64,000 bases of DNA from Bacillota bacterium (GTDB lineage Bacteria; Bacillota; Clostridia; Tissierellales; Tissierellaceae): positions 1 to 64,000 of the forward strand of contig JAEWGC010000006.1 in NCBI GenBank assembly GCA_023388495.1, in the 5' to 3' direction. The notes beneath the pieces are model-generated. The model did no database searches. It had not been told where the DNA came from and saw only the letters and a list, made by a program, of their open reading frames with translations. The position numbers were made by a program, and so were the translations under genes. Below, piece by piece: positions 9,052-16,968 of the stretch (positions are counted from its first letter, which is position 1; every line of letters starts with the position of its first letter).

Positions 9052-9807
9052 ATGTTAAGAATCATTTGGAAGATGACATTACGAAGATTGAATCCAGTGC
9101 TAAAAAATCCGATTGCTATTATTATTTCAATGTTTCAATCCATAATATGGCTGGTATTGTTTGGTAATTTGTTTTCAAGCATTACTAAGATATCTAGATT
9201 TGAGCACAATTCGTACATTGCTTATATGCTTCCCAGCATTATAATAATGAACGCACTCTTTATCGGCATCTACCTTGGATTGGGAACTATTTCCGATTTG
9301 CAAAGTGGTGTATTGCAGCGGTTTTTAGTAGCTCCAATTGGAAGACGGAGTATTGTATTTAGTGATTTGCCTTATCTTATTGTTCTTCAATTAATTCAAT
9401 CAGTAATACTAATCTTGATTTCTCTATTAATGGGAGCTAGATTACCCTTGGGTTTTTTGGGGGGATTATTATACATTGTTGTGCCAATAATATTTGCTAT
9501 GGCTGTAGGTTCTTTATCTATCAGTACAGCTCTAATTACTAAAAAGCATGAATCTATGATTAATGTAATGCAGTTTTGTTCTATGCCATTAATGTTTTTA
9601 TCTTCTGCATTTATGTCTAAGGAATTAATGCCAAAATGGATAAGATGGATAAGCAAAATCAATCCTGTTGATTGGGCAATAAGTTTAGAGAGAACTGTTG
9701 TTAATAGCCAAGGAGTGATACCGTATACTATTGCACTTTTTATATTTACAATAGTTAGTATAAGCTTTTGTATGTATTCATTTAATCTATATAGACATTC
9801 TTTATAA
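9052..9807 (+). CDS. ABC-2 type transporter permease
   Basis: A 251-residue protein with about six transmembrane helices of the ABC-2/DrrB type: an N-terminal cytoplasmic stretch, a first helix near residues 22-45 and a last one near 225-245. The central sequence GVLQRFLVAPIGRRSIV is the conserved cytoplasmic loop of this family, and the FLSSAFMSKELMPKW block is typical of drug and daunorubicin-like exporters. It is encoded 54 bp downstream of its ATPase and should form the membrane channel of the exporter. Substrate specificity cannot be read from the sequence. Confidence 0.88.
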   Translation: MLRIIWKMTLRRLNPVLKNPIAIIISMFQSIIWLVLFGNLFSSITKISRFEHNSYIAYMLPSIIIMNALFIGIYLGLGTISDLQSGVLQRFLVAPIGRRSIVFSDLPYLIVLQLIQSVILILISLLMGARLPLGFLGGLLYIVVPIIFAMAVGSLSISTALITKKHESMINVMQFCSMPLMFLSSAFMSKELMPKWIRWISKINPVDWAISLERTVVNSQGVIPYTIALFIFTIVSISFCMYSFNLYRHSL

Positions 9808-9826
9808 AAAGTATTTTAAAAATGAC

Positions 9827-9857
9827 TTGACTCCAACCTAAGGTAAGAGTTTATAGT
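9827..9857 (+). promoter_or_regulatory. Autoregulated merR promoter with operator dyad
   Basis: TTGACT (9827-9832) and TATAGT (9852-9857) are 19 bp apart. The spacer holds a near-perfect dyad centred at 9840, CTCcaACCTaAGGTaaGAG (9831-9849), the expected binding site for the MerR protein encoded immediately downstream. Confidence 0.75.
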
Positions 9858-9877
9858 TAATTGTGAGGTGATGCTAA

Positions 9878-10615
9878 GTGGTATATACAGTACATGAGGT
9901 AGCTAAAATTTCTGGTGTATCAATTAAGACGTTGTACCATTATCATAAAATTGGATTATTAATGCCAGAAAGAGTGGCTGAAAACGGCTATCGTTATTAT
10001 GGAGACAAGGAATTGAAAAGATTGCAACAGATTTTATTTTATCGCGAGTTGGATTTTTCTTTAGAAAAAATTAAAGATGCATTAGACAATAAGCCAAATC
10101 GACTGAATTGTCTATGTGAACAATACTCATTATTAAAAGCAAAAGAGCAAAGGCTTGTAGACATTTTGCGTACCCTGGAAGAAACAATTCAACATGAAGA
10201 GAAAGGAGTATCTATGAGTAAAGAAAAAATGTTTAATGGATTAAATAAAAAGGAATGGGAGGAAGCAATTGCTTATCAAAATGAGCATTTGCAGGAAAAA
10301 TACGAATATGGAATTGATACAAAGGAAATCGATATAGATGAAATGAATGAAAAGGCTAAAGAAGCAACTGAGTTCATATCCTTTATGGTAGATTCCTTAA
10401 GAAATGGTGTAAGTGTCAATGACAAAAGTGTATTAAATAAAATTGAAAAGCATATCCAGTACATGCAAAAAGATATGAATATTGATTCAGAAGGTTTCGC
10501 AGCTCAAACCCGATTTTTAATAACCGACGATTTTCATAGGCAAATGCTTGAAGGACAACAGACAGGTTTAAGTTATTATATTTGTTTTGCAGCAGAAAGT
10601 TATGCAAAACAATAA
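9878..10615 (+). CDS. MerR-family regulator with TipAS-type ligand-binding domain
   Basis: A 245-residue regulator starting at GTG 9878 (binding site GAGGTG). Residues 1-70 form the MerR winged helix-turn-helix (YTVHEVAKISGVSIKTLYHY, then GYRYYGD). A coiled dimerisation helix follows (about 75-110). The C-terminal half (about 120-245) matches the antibiotic-recognition domain of TipA/Mta-like proteins (NGLNKKEWEEAIAYQNEH). Such proteins activate exporter genes when a drug or peptide is bound. Both its own promoter and that of the ABC exporter upstream have the long 19-bp spacer, so it probably activates both. The inducing ligand is not identifiable. Confidence 0.88.
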   Translation: MVYTVHEVAKISGVSIKTLYHYHKIGLLMPERVAENGYRYYGDKELKRLQQILFYRELDFSLEKIKDALDNKPNRLNCLCEQYSLLKAKEQRLVDILRTLEETIQHEEKGVSMSKEKMFNGLNKKEWEEAIAYQNEHLQEKYEYGIDTKEIDIDEMNEKAKEATEFISFMVDSLRNGVSVNDKSVLNKIEKHIQYMQKDMNIDSEGFAAQTRFLITDDFHRQMLEGQQTGLSYYICFAAESYAKQ

Positions 10616-10713
10616 AGATACTTTGTATGGAATAAAATTTGCTGTAGAAGTGGAAAGGCAACCCTTTTTTAGACAAATTTATTCCGAACAAGAATAAACT
10701 TTTTAAATACTGA

Positions 10714-11526
10714 TTATGCAGCTAATTCTAAGCTAGCCTTATTCCTATATTCTATTGGTGATGTATAACCTAAGGATCCATGAATCCTTATGTGGTTATA
10801 CCAGTAAATATATTCTGCAAGCTGTAATTCTAGATCATCTAAGCTTTCAAATGTATTTTGATATATAAATTCTACCTTTAAAACTTTGTTCATTGCTTCA
10901 CTTACTGCATTATCGTAGGGATTTCCCTTTCGGCTTAAAGAACGTTTTATTTCAAAGGTTTCTAAAATATTATCTATTTTTATATTGTCATACTCTCTGC
11001 CTCTGTCTGAATGAAATAGCTTTATATCTTTTAGGGAATATCTGCACCTTAACAGTGCTTTTTCTATTAGACTAGCATCCTTATTGGGCCCAGCTGAGTA
11101 GCCTATTACCTCTCTATTAGATAGATCTACCAATGTACATACATAGTTCCATTGGCTACCTACCCTAACATAAGTAAGGTCGCTTACTGCTACCTCTAGT
11201 TTGGCTCTATTATCAAATTGTCTATCAACTATATTAGAAACTTTAGACTCATTACAGCCCCTGCTATGAATCTTATATTGGGCTACTGTATAGTTGGATA
11301 CTAAGGCATTTTGTTTCATAATTCTAGCTATTCTTCTTCTAGAAACCTGATAACCTAAGTTATCAAGTTCAACTTTAATTTTTCTAGTTCCATAGTTATT
11401 TTTGCTTCTGTGAAAAATTTTTACTATATGCTTCTCTATTTCTAAATCCTCATCCAAAGATTTAGATTCTTTCTTATTTAGATGATAGTATACTAAACTT
11501 CTGGAGACCTTTAATAAGCTACACAT
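10714..11526 (-). CDS. IS3-family transposase OrfB (DDE integrase)
   Basis: The open frame from the first ATG is 270 residues, but the true product is probably an OrfAB fusion. The orfB frame is open upstream to the end of orfA and encodes KVDLIISNRNKYSISAM there. An HTH_21 helix region lies near residues 40-90, followed by the rve core. The DDE catalytic residues are in SDLTYV (first D), FHSDRG (second D) and the C-terminal glutamate of NAVSEAMNKVLK. The end YWYNHIRIHGSLGYTSPIEY is the family's typical C-terminus. A -1 frameshift on the AAAAG at about 11571-11577 would join it to OrfA. The frames appear intact, so the element may be active. Confidence 0.9.
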   Translation of the reverse strand: MCSLLKVSRSLVYYHLNKKESKSLDEDLEIEKHIVKIFHRSKNNYGTRKIKVELDNLGYQVSRRRIARIMKQNALVSNYTVAQYKIHSRGCNESKVSNIVDRQFDNRAKLEVAVSDLTYVRVGSQWNYVCTLVDLSNREVIGYSAGPNKDASLIEKALLRCRYSLKDIKLFHSDRGREYDNIKIDNILETFEIKRSLSRKGNPYDNAVSEAMNKVLKVEFIYQNTFESLDDLELQLAEYIYWYNHIRIHGSLGYTSPIEYRNKASLELAA

Positions 11527-11567
11527 GGCACTAATACTGTATTTGTTTCTATTAGAAATAATTAGGT

Positions 11568-11846
11568 CTACCTTTTGCCTAGTAGTAGTGCCGCCTGCTT
11601 TAAAATATCATTCTCCATTTCCAGTTGTTTATTTCTTTTTCTTAGTTCAATTAATTCCTTCTCCTGATCAGTCATATTGTCTTTTGCATCAAAAGATTCA
11701 GTATTATTATATCTTATTACCCATTGCCTTATAGTTGATGGAGATACTCCATATTGCTCATGTAGATCTCTATAGGTATGATTACCTTGGTTGTATATAT
11801 TAACAAGCTGCTTCTTGAAATTTTCCTCATAGTATTTTTTTGACAT
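11568..11846 (-). CDS. IS3-family transposase OrfA
   Basis: A 92-residue protein with a helix-turn-helix (about residues 12-45: YNQGNHTYRDLHEQYGVSPS, then TIRQWV) that binds the terminal repeats. A leucine-zipper-like coiled coil follows (ELIELRKRNKQLEMENDILK). The binding site is AGGAGGAGAAA. Its last codons GGC AAA AGG TAG offer a run of As at which a -1 shift leads into the orfB frame, as is general for this family; the shift itself is inferred. Confidence 0.88.
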   Translation of the reverse strand: MSKKYYEENFKKQLVNIYNQGNHTYRDLHEQYGVSPSTIRQWVIRYNNTESFDAKDNMTDQEKELIELRKRNKQLEMENDILKQAALLLGKR

Positions 11847-11894
11847 GATTTTCTCCTCCTAATATTATTATATCATGTTCGGAGAAAACCTGTC

Positions 11895-12418
11895 CTATCT
11901 AGTGTAACCTATCCAATGTGATTTTTGAGGCAGGAGAATCATGTTTTTCATTAACAAATATTCATTTACCTTGGGATTCCATAAAAACACAAGAAGAACA
12001 GACTGTTGCCATAGATAGATATATTCATATGCAAAAGGGACAAGCGGATTACTTTATTATGTTAGGAGATTTTAATGGAGGGTTTAATTCAAGTATACAT
12101 AGATATTTAAATGGTGAACAAACAATAAACGGAAGTGAATCAAATCCGTATTGGGATGAAATATCAAGTGCCTTTGCGATATTAAATGACTTGCCATTAA
12201 GACCCACCCTTGATTTTGTAAACAATCCCAGATGGAGCGGCAAAAATACATTCTATATTCCCAATGTAGTTGATAGGATATATATATTGGACAATTGGGC
12301 TGAGAAAACACTAAGAAATGTAAGAATCTTTGGAACGGATATTTCACCCGAAAACAACCTTTCAGCAAGTGACCACTACGGTGTTGTTGCGGAAGTAGAT
12401 TTTACAAAACAAATATAA
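11895..12418 (+). pseudogene. C-terminal fragment of an endonuclease/exonuclease/phosphatase-family protein
   Basis: The frame encodes FSLTNIHLPWDS, YFIMLGDFNGGFNS and the C-terminal SASDHYGVVAEVDF. These match the NxH, GDFN and SDHxG motifs of the EEP (DNase I-like) fold. The N-terminal half is missing: the fragment starts right at the end of the IS3 element, there is no ribosome binding site, and an in-frame TAG lies just upstream. It is therefore an IS-truncated gene, unlikely to be functional. Confidence 0.75.
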
Positions 12419-12487
12419 CATGAAGTTGTTTTGTCACAATATTTTCAATAAAGGTTGATGAAGCTTATATAGATGGAGGAAATGTTT

Positions 12488-12838
12488 ATGGAATATAGTG
12501 TAGAATTTTGGAATGCATTAGATAGTTTGGTGCAACAATCTAAGATTATTATTGATAGACCAAAGGGAACGGTACATCCTAGATATCCAGATTTTTTATA
12601 TGAAGTAGATTATGGTTATCTAAAGGATACGATATCAATGGATGGTGGGGAAATTGATGTTTGGAGGGGAACAGATAAGGAACAAAGAATAGATGCAATA
12701 ATGTGTACTGTAGATCTATTAAAAAAGGATTCAGAAATTAAAATACTGATTGGATGTACGGAAGAAGAAAAAGAAAAGATCTATCATATTCATAATGATT
12801 CAGTATATATGAAGGGTATCTTAATTCGAAGGATATAG
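12488..12838 (+). CDS. Small inorganic-pyrophosphatase-like protein
   Basis: A 116-residue protein. The start at ATG 12488 is chosen because GGAGGAAA lies six bases before it; the ATG at 12473 overlaps that site. The sequence IIIDRPKGTVHPRYPDF followed by YEVDYGYL and GGEIDVWRGTD recalls the substrate loop of soluble family I inorganic pyrophosphatases (EVDYGYL, DGDxIDV). The protein is shorter than the usual 160-180 residues, and several catalytic acidic residues are not evident. It may be an annotated-as-pyrophosphatase relative with another role. It stands alone between the truncated phosphatase gene and a 500-bp stretch without genes. Confidence 0.6.
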   Translation: MEYSVEFWNALDSLVQQSKIIIDRPKGTVHPRYPDFLYEVDYGYLKDTISMDGGEIDVWRGTDKEQRIDAIMCTVDLLKKDSEIKILIGCTEEEKEKIYHIHNDSVYMKGILIRRI

Positions 12839-13345
12839 GTATAATATAAAGTTGGGCGAGTATGATTTAGAGATTAAGAGTTTTGAAATCAAGCTGTACA
12901 GTAAGAGCTTATATATCTATAGGGTACTATGCGTTTTAAGTATAAGATTATTTATATAATATTATAACAGGAAAGATTATAATGATTTATTTAAATGTTC
13001 TACACAATCCATTTAATATAATTTACAAATAATTCAATTTGTAACAGTATAATATTGAAGGGTGGAGTGCTATTCGGTTAGATTAGTGCTGTATATTCGA
13101 AAAGCATAATTTGACACGGAGAAGTAAGATAAGATCATTTATTAATAAAAAATGGTAAAACTATTTTTCAGTTTATTTAATATACCATTTTATTGCTATA
13201 TGATTTTATATTTACTCTTCGAGTAGCTTAATTATTAGTTTATTATTGAAGCCATAGAGTAAAATCTATGGTTTTTTATTTTATTTAAATTATACAGTTA
13301 CGATTACAATTTATATGATTATTAGTTTGGAAGGAGAATGATTTT
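12839..13345. other. About 500 bp without a gene; contains two hairpins
   Basis: No coding frame is supported. An AT-rich inverted repeat AAAATGGTA / TACCATTTT (13149-13157 and 13183-13191) and the terminator at 13252 are present. The rest is AT-rich sequence with no motif that I recognise. Confidence 0.5.
13252..13277 (+). terminator. Intrinsic terminator
   Basis: CCATAGA / TCTATGG stem with loop GTAAAA and six Ts. It is over 400 bp from the nearest upstream gene, so it may end an unrecognised transcript. Confidence 0.75.
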
Positions 13346-13729
13346 ATGACAAGACCATATGTAAATTTAAAAAGTAAAAATAAAATTAATGATTTTATGT
13401 TGTCATTACAAAATAATATAAAGAAGTTTGAAGATTTAGAAGTTGTAGTTGGGATAACTCTTAATGGAGGAAATTCACTTATATCGCTTGGTATTACCAA
13501 GATTGGAAAGTATCTCTATGATATAAAGATATTAAATTTAAATGAAGAAAAACAAAGATTATGGGATAATGTTGCTCTATGGGATTTATCATTGGAGAGA
13601 TTAATTAAAAGGCAAGATGTTATTAAAAAATTATGGGAACAAATAGACTTATATATAATAAAAAAAGAATGTCCACATTTTAAACCTAGATTTATGGAAA
13701 AACCTTTTATGACTTGCTTAAATTATTAA
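13346..13729 (+). CDS. Hypothetical protein, possibly an internally deleted nucleotidyltransferase-like relic
   Basis: A 127-residue protein with a good binding site (GGAAGGAG). Its first half contains DLEVVVGITLNGGNS, which looks like the start of a nucleotidyltransferase catalytic loop (LNGGxSRGYGD). The residues that should follow, including the metal-binding aspartates, are absent. The sequence continues with ITKIGKYLYDIKILNLNEEK and NVALWDLS. My reading is that an internal in-frame deletion removed the active site, but I cannot align it to a named family with certainty. It lies just before the T-box leader of valS and is not part of that transcript. Confidence 0.5.
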   Translation: MTRPYVNLKSKNKINDFMLSLQNNIKKFEDLEVVVGITLNGGNSLISLGITKIGKYLYDIKILNLNEEKQRLWDNVALWDLSLERLIKRQDVIKKLWEQIDLYIIKKECPHFKPRFMEKPFMTCLNY

Positions 13730-13833
13730 TTAGGAATGAATATGTAACAATGGAAGAATAGAGTAAAAATGCAAGCATATCATTGCTATATTGTTGGCAT
13801 TATGAAGTATTACAGAAAATTATGATATTAATA

Positions 13834-13862
13834 TTGACTTTTCGGGCATAATAAAATATCAT
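13834..13862 (+). promoter_or_regulatory. Probable promoter of the T-box/valS transcript
   Basis: TTGACT (13834-13839) and TATCAT (13857-13862) with 17-bp spacing, just before the T-box leader. The -10 match is moderate. Confidence 0.5.
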
Positions 13863-14177
13863 AGTATAAACGAACACGAACAAAATGGCGTTGATAAGGA
13901 GTAGTACATACTCACCTGAAGCAGAGAGAGAAGATGGCTGGTGAAAATCTTCGTGAAGGAAGTATGGAAGTAGCCTTTGAGTTGTGAACTGAAAAGATAT
14001 GATCTTAGTAGGCTTCAACGGAAATTTCCACCGTTAAAAGGAAAGCAATATCAGATAATATACTTTATCTCGTATTGACAGAGTGCAGATAGTCATATCT
14101 GAATTTAGGTGGTACCGCGGACTTATATATAATCCGCCCTAAGCAAGTATAAAAAGCTTAGGGCGGATTTTTGTTTT
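13863..14177 (+). promoter_or_regulatory. T-box leader upstream of valS
   Basis: The invariant T-box AGGTGGTACCGCGG is at 14107-14120. It is followed by a terminator stem ATCCGCCCTAAGC / GCTTAGGGCGGAT and a T-run (14132-14177). Upstream lie the stem I elements (GTTGATAAGGAGTAGTA near 13889, GATGGCTGGTGAAAATC near 13934) and a hairpin AAGAT/ATCTT near 13995. Uncharged tRNA should pair with the leader and prevent termination. The specifier lies within GAGTTGTGAACTGAA near 13980. GTG would fit valine, but TGT is also possible in that loop, and I cannot settle it. Confidence 0.9.
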
Positions 14178-14206
14178 GTGTTCGTAAAATTTAAGGAGGT
14201 ATTACC

Positions 14207-16579
14207 ATGGAGAAAAAATATGACTTTAGACAAATAGAAAAAGAGATGCAAAACCTTTGGAAAGAAAATTCTATCTATAGCTTTGACTTAGAAAGTCAGA
14301 ATGAAATTTATTCTATTGATACGCCGCCACCTACTGTTAGTGGCAGTCTGCACATCGGACACATATTTTCCTATACACAGGCAGAAATGATAGCACGTTT
14401 CAAACGGATGCAAGGCTACAATGTTTTTTATCCTTTTGGCTTTGATGATAACGGATTACCAACGGAAAGGCTTGTTGAAAAAGATGAAGGCATTATTGCC
14501 AAAGACCTTCCGAGAAGCGAGTTTATAAAAAAATGTGTTGCAACCTCTGCAAAATATGAAGAAGATTTTAAAGATTTATGGGAGTCTTTGGGGTTTTCAG
14601 TTGACTGGTCACTTCAATATGAAACAATTAACCCTATGGTTCAGAGAATATCACAAAAATCCTTTATAAAACTTTTGAAAGATGGAAAGGCATATATGAA
14701 AGAATCACCTGTTCTATGGTGTACTGAATGTCAGACTTCGATAGCTCAGGCAGAGTTAGATACTATTGAAAAGGATGCTACATTTAATTACATCAAGTTT
14801 AAAGTAGGTGAAGAAGACTTAACGGTAGCTACAACAAGACCAGAATTGCTATATGGTTGTGTTTGTCTATTTGTAAATCCGGAGGATTCTAGGTATAGGA
14901 TATATATTGGTAAAAATGCCGTGGTTCCTTTATATGATTATGAAATCCCTATATTAGCAGACGACAAAGTTGATATGGATAAGGGAACAGGTGTAGTTAT
15001 GTGTGCAACTTTTGGTGACAGTACTGATGTAGAGTGGTATGAGGCTTATAAACTGCCCTATAAAAAGGTTATTCTAACTGATGGAACAATGGATGGAAGT
15101 GTTCCATTAATAGGAGGGTTAAAGGTTCTAGCTGCTCGAAGATATATTATTGATTTGCTTTCAGAAGGTGAATTCATCTTAGAATCAAAAACCATTCAGC
15201 ATACTGTAGCTGTACATGAGCGATGTGGAAAGGAAATTGAAATTTTACCTTCAAAACAGTGGTATATTGATATCCTTACTAATAAAGAATTATTTATAAA
15301 AGTAGCTGATGAAATCAACTGGTATCCTGAATATATGAAAAACAGATATGTATTATGGGTTGAAAACCTTAAGTGGGATTGGTGTATATCTCGCCAACGA
15401 TACTTTGGTGTTCCTTTCCCAATATGGTACTGTAAAAATTGTGGTGAGATTATAATTGCAGATGAAAATGCTTTACCTGTGAATCCTCTTGAAACAAAAC
15501 CCAATCATCCTTGCTCTTGTGGATGTGAAGAGTTTGTACCTGAGAGTTCTGTTTTTGATACATGGGCTACTTCATCAGTTACTCCTCAGATAAATGCAAA
15601 ATGGGAAGAAGAAAATGATATTTCAGATAGGATTTTACCAATGAGTTTGAGAACACAGGCTCATGAGATTATACGAACATGGGCATTCTACGCTATAGTT
15701 AAAAGCATTTACCATACAGGTGAAATTCCTTGGAAGGATATCATGATCTCTGGATTTGTTCTTGCTAAAAAGGGAGAGAAAATTAGCAAGTCAAAGAGTA
15801 ATTCTCAGTTAGCACCAAAATGGCTTATTGAAAATCACTCTGCTGATATTATAAGATATTGGGCTGCTAATTCTAAGCTTGGAACAGATACATTTTTCTC
15901 AATTGATGAATTAGGTATAGCTAGAAGATTTATAACAAAGCTATGGAATGCAGCTAAGTTTTCAATATCTCATTTACAAGACATTGATATTAATGCTGAT
16001 ATTGATTTAATGCCTATAGACAGATGGATAATTGAGAGATGTAAGCAAACTACTATTAATGCAAAAGAGCTTCTTGATCAGTATGAAATAGGGTCTGCTC
16101 GACATGAAATTGATGATTTCTTCTGGAAAGATTTATGTGATTATTATCTTGAGATTGTTAAGGAACGTTTATATCAACCTGAAATTCATGGTTATAAAGA
16201 GCGACAGTCAGCACAATATGCCCTATATTATTGCATGCTTAATATATTGAAGTTATATGCTATTTATGTTCCACATATAACTGAATATATTTATCAAGAA
16301 TTTTTTAGGCAGCATGAAAATAGTATTTCTCTACACAAGTTGTGTTGGGAAAGTGAAAAACCTACTGATGATGAAATTATTATCTTTGGAGAGAAATTAA
16401 AGGACATTATTTCTGAAACAAGAAAGTATAAGTCTGAAAACTCTTTATCAATGAAGGCAGAAATAGAAGAGATTGTAATTACCACTGAGGATAAATTTAC
16501 GGAGCTATTTAAACAAACTATAGGCGATATAAAAGCTTGCTGCCGAGCAAAGGAAATAAAAATAATCACTCTTTCCTAA
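14207..16579 (+). CDS. valS: Valyl-tRNA synthetase, archaeal-like short form
   Basis: A 790-residue class I synthetase with an AAGGAGG binding site. HIGH is at residues 49-52 in PPPTVSGSLHIGH, and the KMSKS motif appears as KISKS near 525. The editing domain (about 190-330) contains TVATTRPELLYGCV and GTGVVMCATFGD. Cysteine pairs WCTECQ, WYCKNCG and CSCGCE suggest zinc sites. The sequence SSVFDTWATSSVTP and the short length without a C-terminal coiled coil match the archaeal/eukaryal type rather than the longer form usual in Firmicutes. It attaches valine to tRNA-Val in the cytoplasm and is controlled by the T-box leader. It could be an extra, horizontally acquired copy, for example one resistant to an inhibitor; whether another valS exists lies outside the window. 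Confidence 0.88.
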   Translation: MEKKYDFRQIEKEMQNLWKENSIYSFDLESQNEIYSIDTPPPTVSGSLHIGHIFSYTQAEMIARFKRMQGYNVFYPFGFDDNGLPTERLVEKDEGIIAKDLPRSEFIKKCVATSAKYEEDFKDLWESLGFSVDWSLQYETINPMVQRISQKSFIKLLKDGKAYMKESPVLWCTECQTSIAQAELDTIEKDATFNYIKFKVGEEDLTVATTRPELLYGCVCLFVNPEDSRYRIYIGKNAVVPLYDYEIPILADDKVDMDKGTGVVMCATFGDSTDVEWYEAYKLPYKKVILTDGTMDGSVPLIGGLKVLAARRYIIDLLSEGEFILESKTIQHTVAVHERCGKEIEILPSKQWYIDILTNKELFIKVADEINWYPEYMKNRYVLWVENLKWDWCISRQRYFGVPFPIWYCKNCGEIIIADENALPVNPLETKPNHPCSCGCEEFVPESSVFDTWATSSVTPQINAKWEEENDISDRILPMSLRTQAHEIIRTWAFYAIVKSIYHTGEIPWKDIMISGFVLAKKGEKISKSKSNSQLAPKWLIENHSADIIRYWAANSKLGTDTFFSIDELGIARRFITKLWNAAKFSISHLQDIDINADIDLMPIDRWIIERCKQTTINAKELLDQYEIGSARHEIDDFFWKDLCDYYLEIVKERLYQPEIHGYKERQSAQYALYYCMLNILKLYAIYVPHITEYIYQEFFRQHENSISLHKLCWESEKPTDDEIIIFGEKLKDIISETRKYKSENSLSMKAEIEEIVITTEDKFTELFKQTIGDIKACCRAKEIKIITLS

Positions 16580-16760
16580 TTTAATAAATGAAAAATATTG
16601 CAGAAGATATATTAATGAAGTATACTAACCTCAGAAGTGGGATTGCTTTATGAGAGGATATGTTATTTTTGCATAGCACTGGCTAATGCAAATTAATTGA
16701 AAAATTATATTTTATTATAGCCATTGCTATTCCTAAAAGAATATATTTGGGGAGGGTAAA

Positions 16761-16799
16761 ATGAGCTATAAAAGAGCAGAGGATATATTTTCAGCATAA
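16761..16799 (+). pseudogene. Twelve-codon remnant of a CD3324-like regulator gene
   Basis: After a strong GGGGAGGG site, an ATG opens the frame MSYKRAEDIFSA and then stops. The first residues resemble the start of small clostridial DNA-binding proteins of the CD3324 type (MSYxKAExILP). The rest of that gene is gone, so this is read as the intact 5' end of a deleted gene. The identification rests on ten residues only. Confidence 0.45.
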
Positions 16800-16818
16800 T
16801 GAAAAAACAATTTTAAAG

Positions 16819-16862
16819 GAATAAGCCCATATACATAAGGTATAATGGCTTATTCTTTTTTT
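16819..16862 (+). terminator. Intrinsic terminator
   Basis: AATAAGCC / GGCTTATT with a 19-nt loop and a long T-run, downstream of the 12-codon remnant and valS. Confidence 0.8.
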
Positions 16863-16867
16863 AAGTG

Positions 16868-16896
16868 TTGACATAGATAAACTGTATTGATAGAAT
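16868..16896 (+). promoter_or_regulatory. Consensus promoter of the aminotransferase gene
   Basis: TTGACA (16868-16873) and TAGAAT (16891-16896) with 17-bp spacing. An in-frame ATG at 16906 would fall on the transcription start, which supports the later start at 16969. Confidence 0.8.
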
Positions 16897-16968
16897 AGAA
16901 ACAGGATGGATACGGTTTTGAAACAAAGCAATACACTTATGAAGTTTATACTTATGGGGAGGTATATT

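Larger units (their letters stand above)
10672..11894 (-). mobile_element. IS3-family insertion sequence
   Basis: The element contains overlapping orfA and orfB on the minus strand. Imperfect terminal inverted repeats of about 19 bp (10672-10690 and 11876-11894, 13 matches) share the core TCCGAACA. A target duplication could not be recognised. The phosphatase-like fragment begins at the right end without its N-terminus, which suggests an IS-adjacent deletion. Boundaries are approximate. Confidence 0.75.

Noticed and set aside
9396..9662. Minus-strand open frame inside the ABC permease gene
   Set aside because: It is antisense to a well-supported membrane protein and has no ribosome site or family features.
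13983..13989. Firm assignment of the T-box specifier as valine GTG
   Set aside because: TGT and TTG are possible in the same loop and stem I could not be folded unambiguously by eye.
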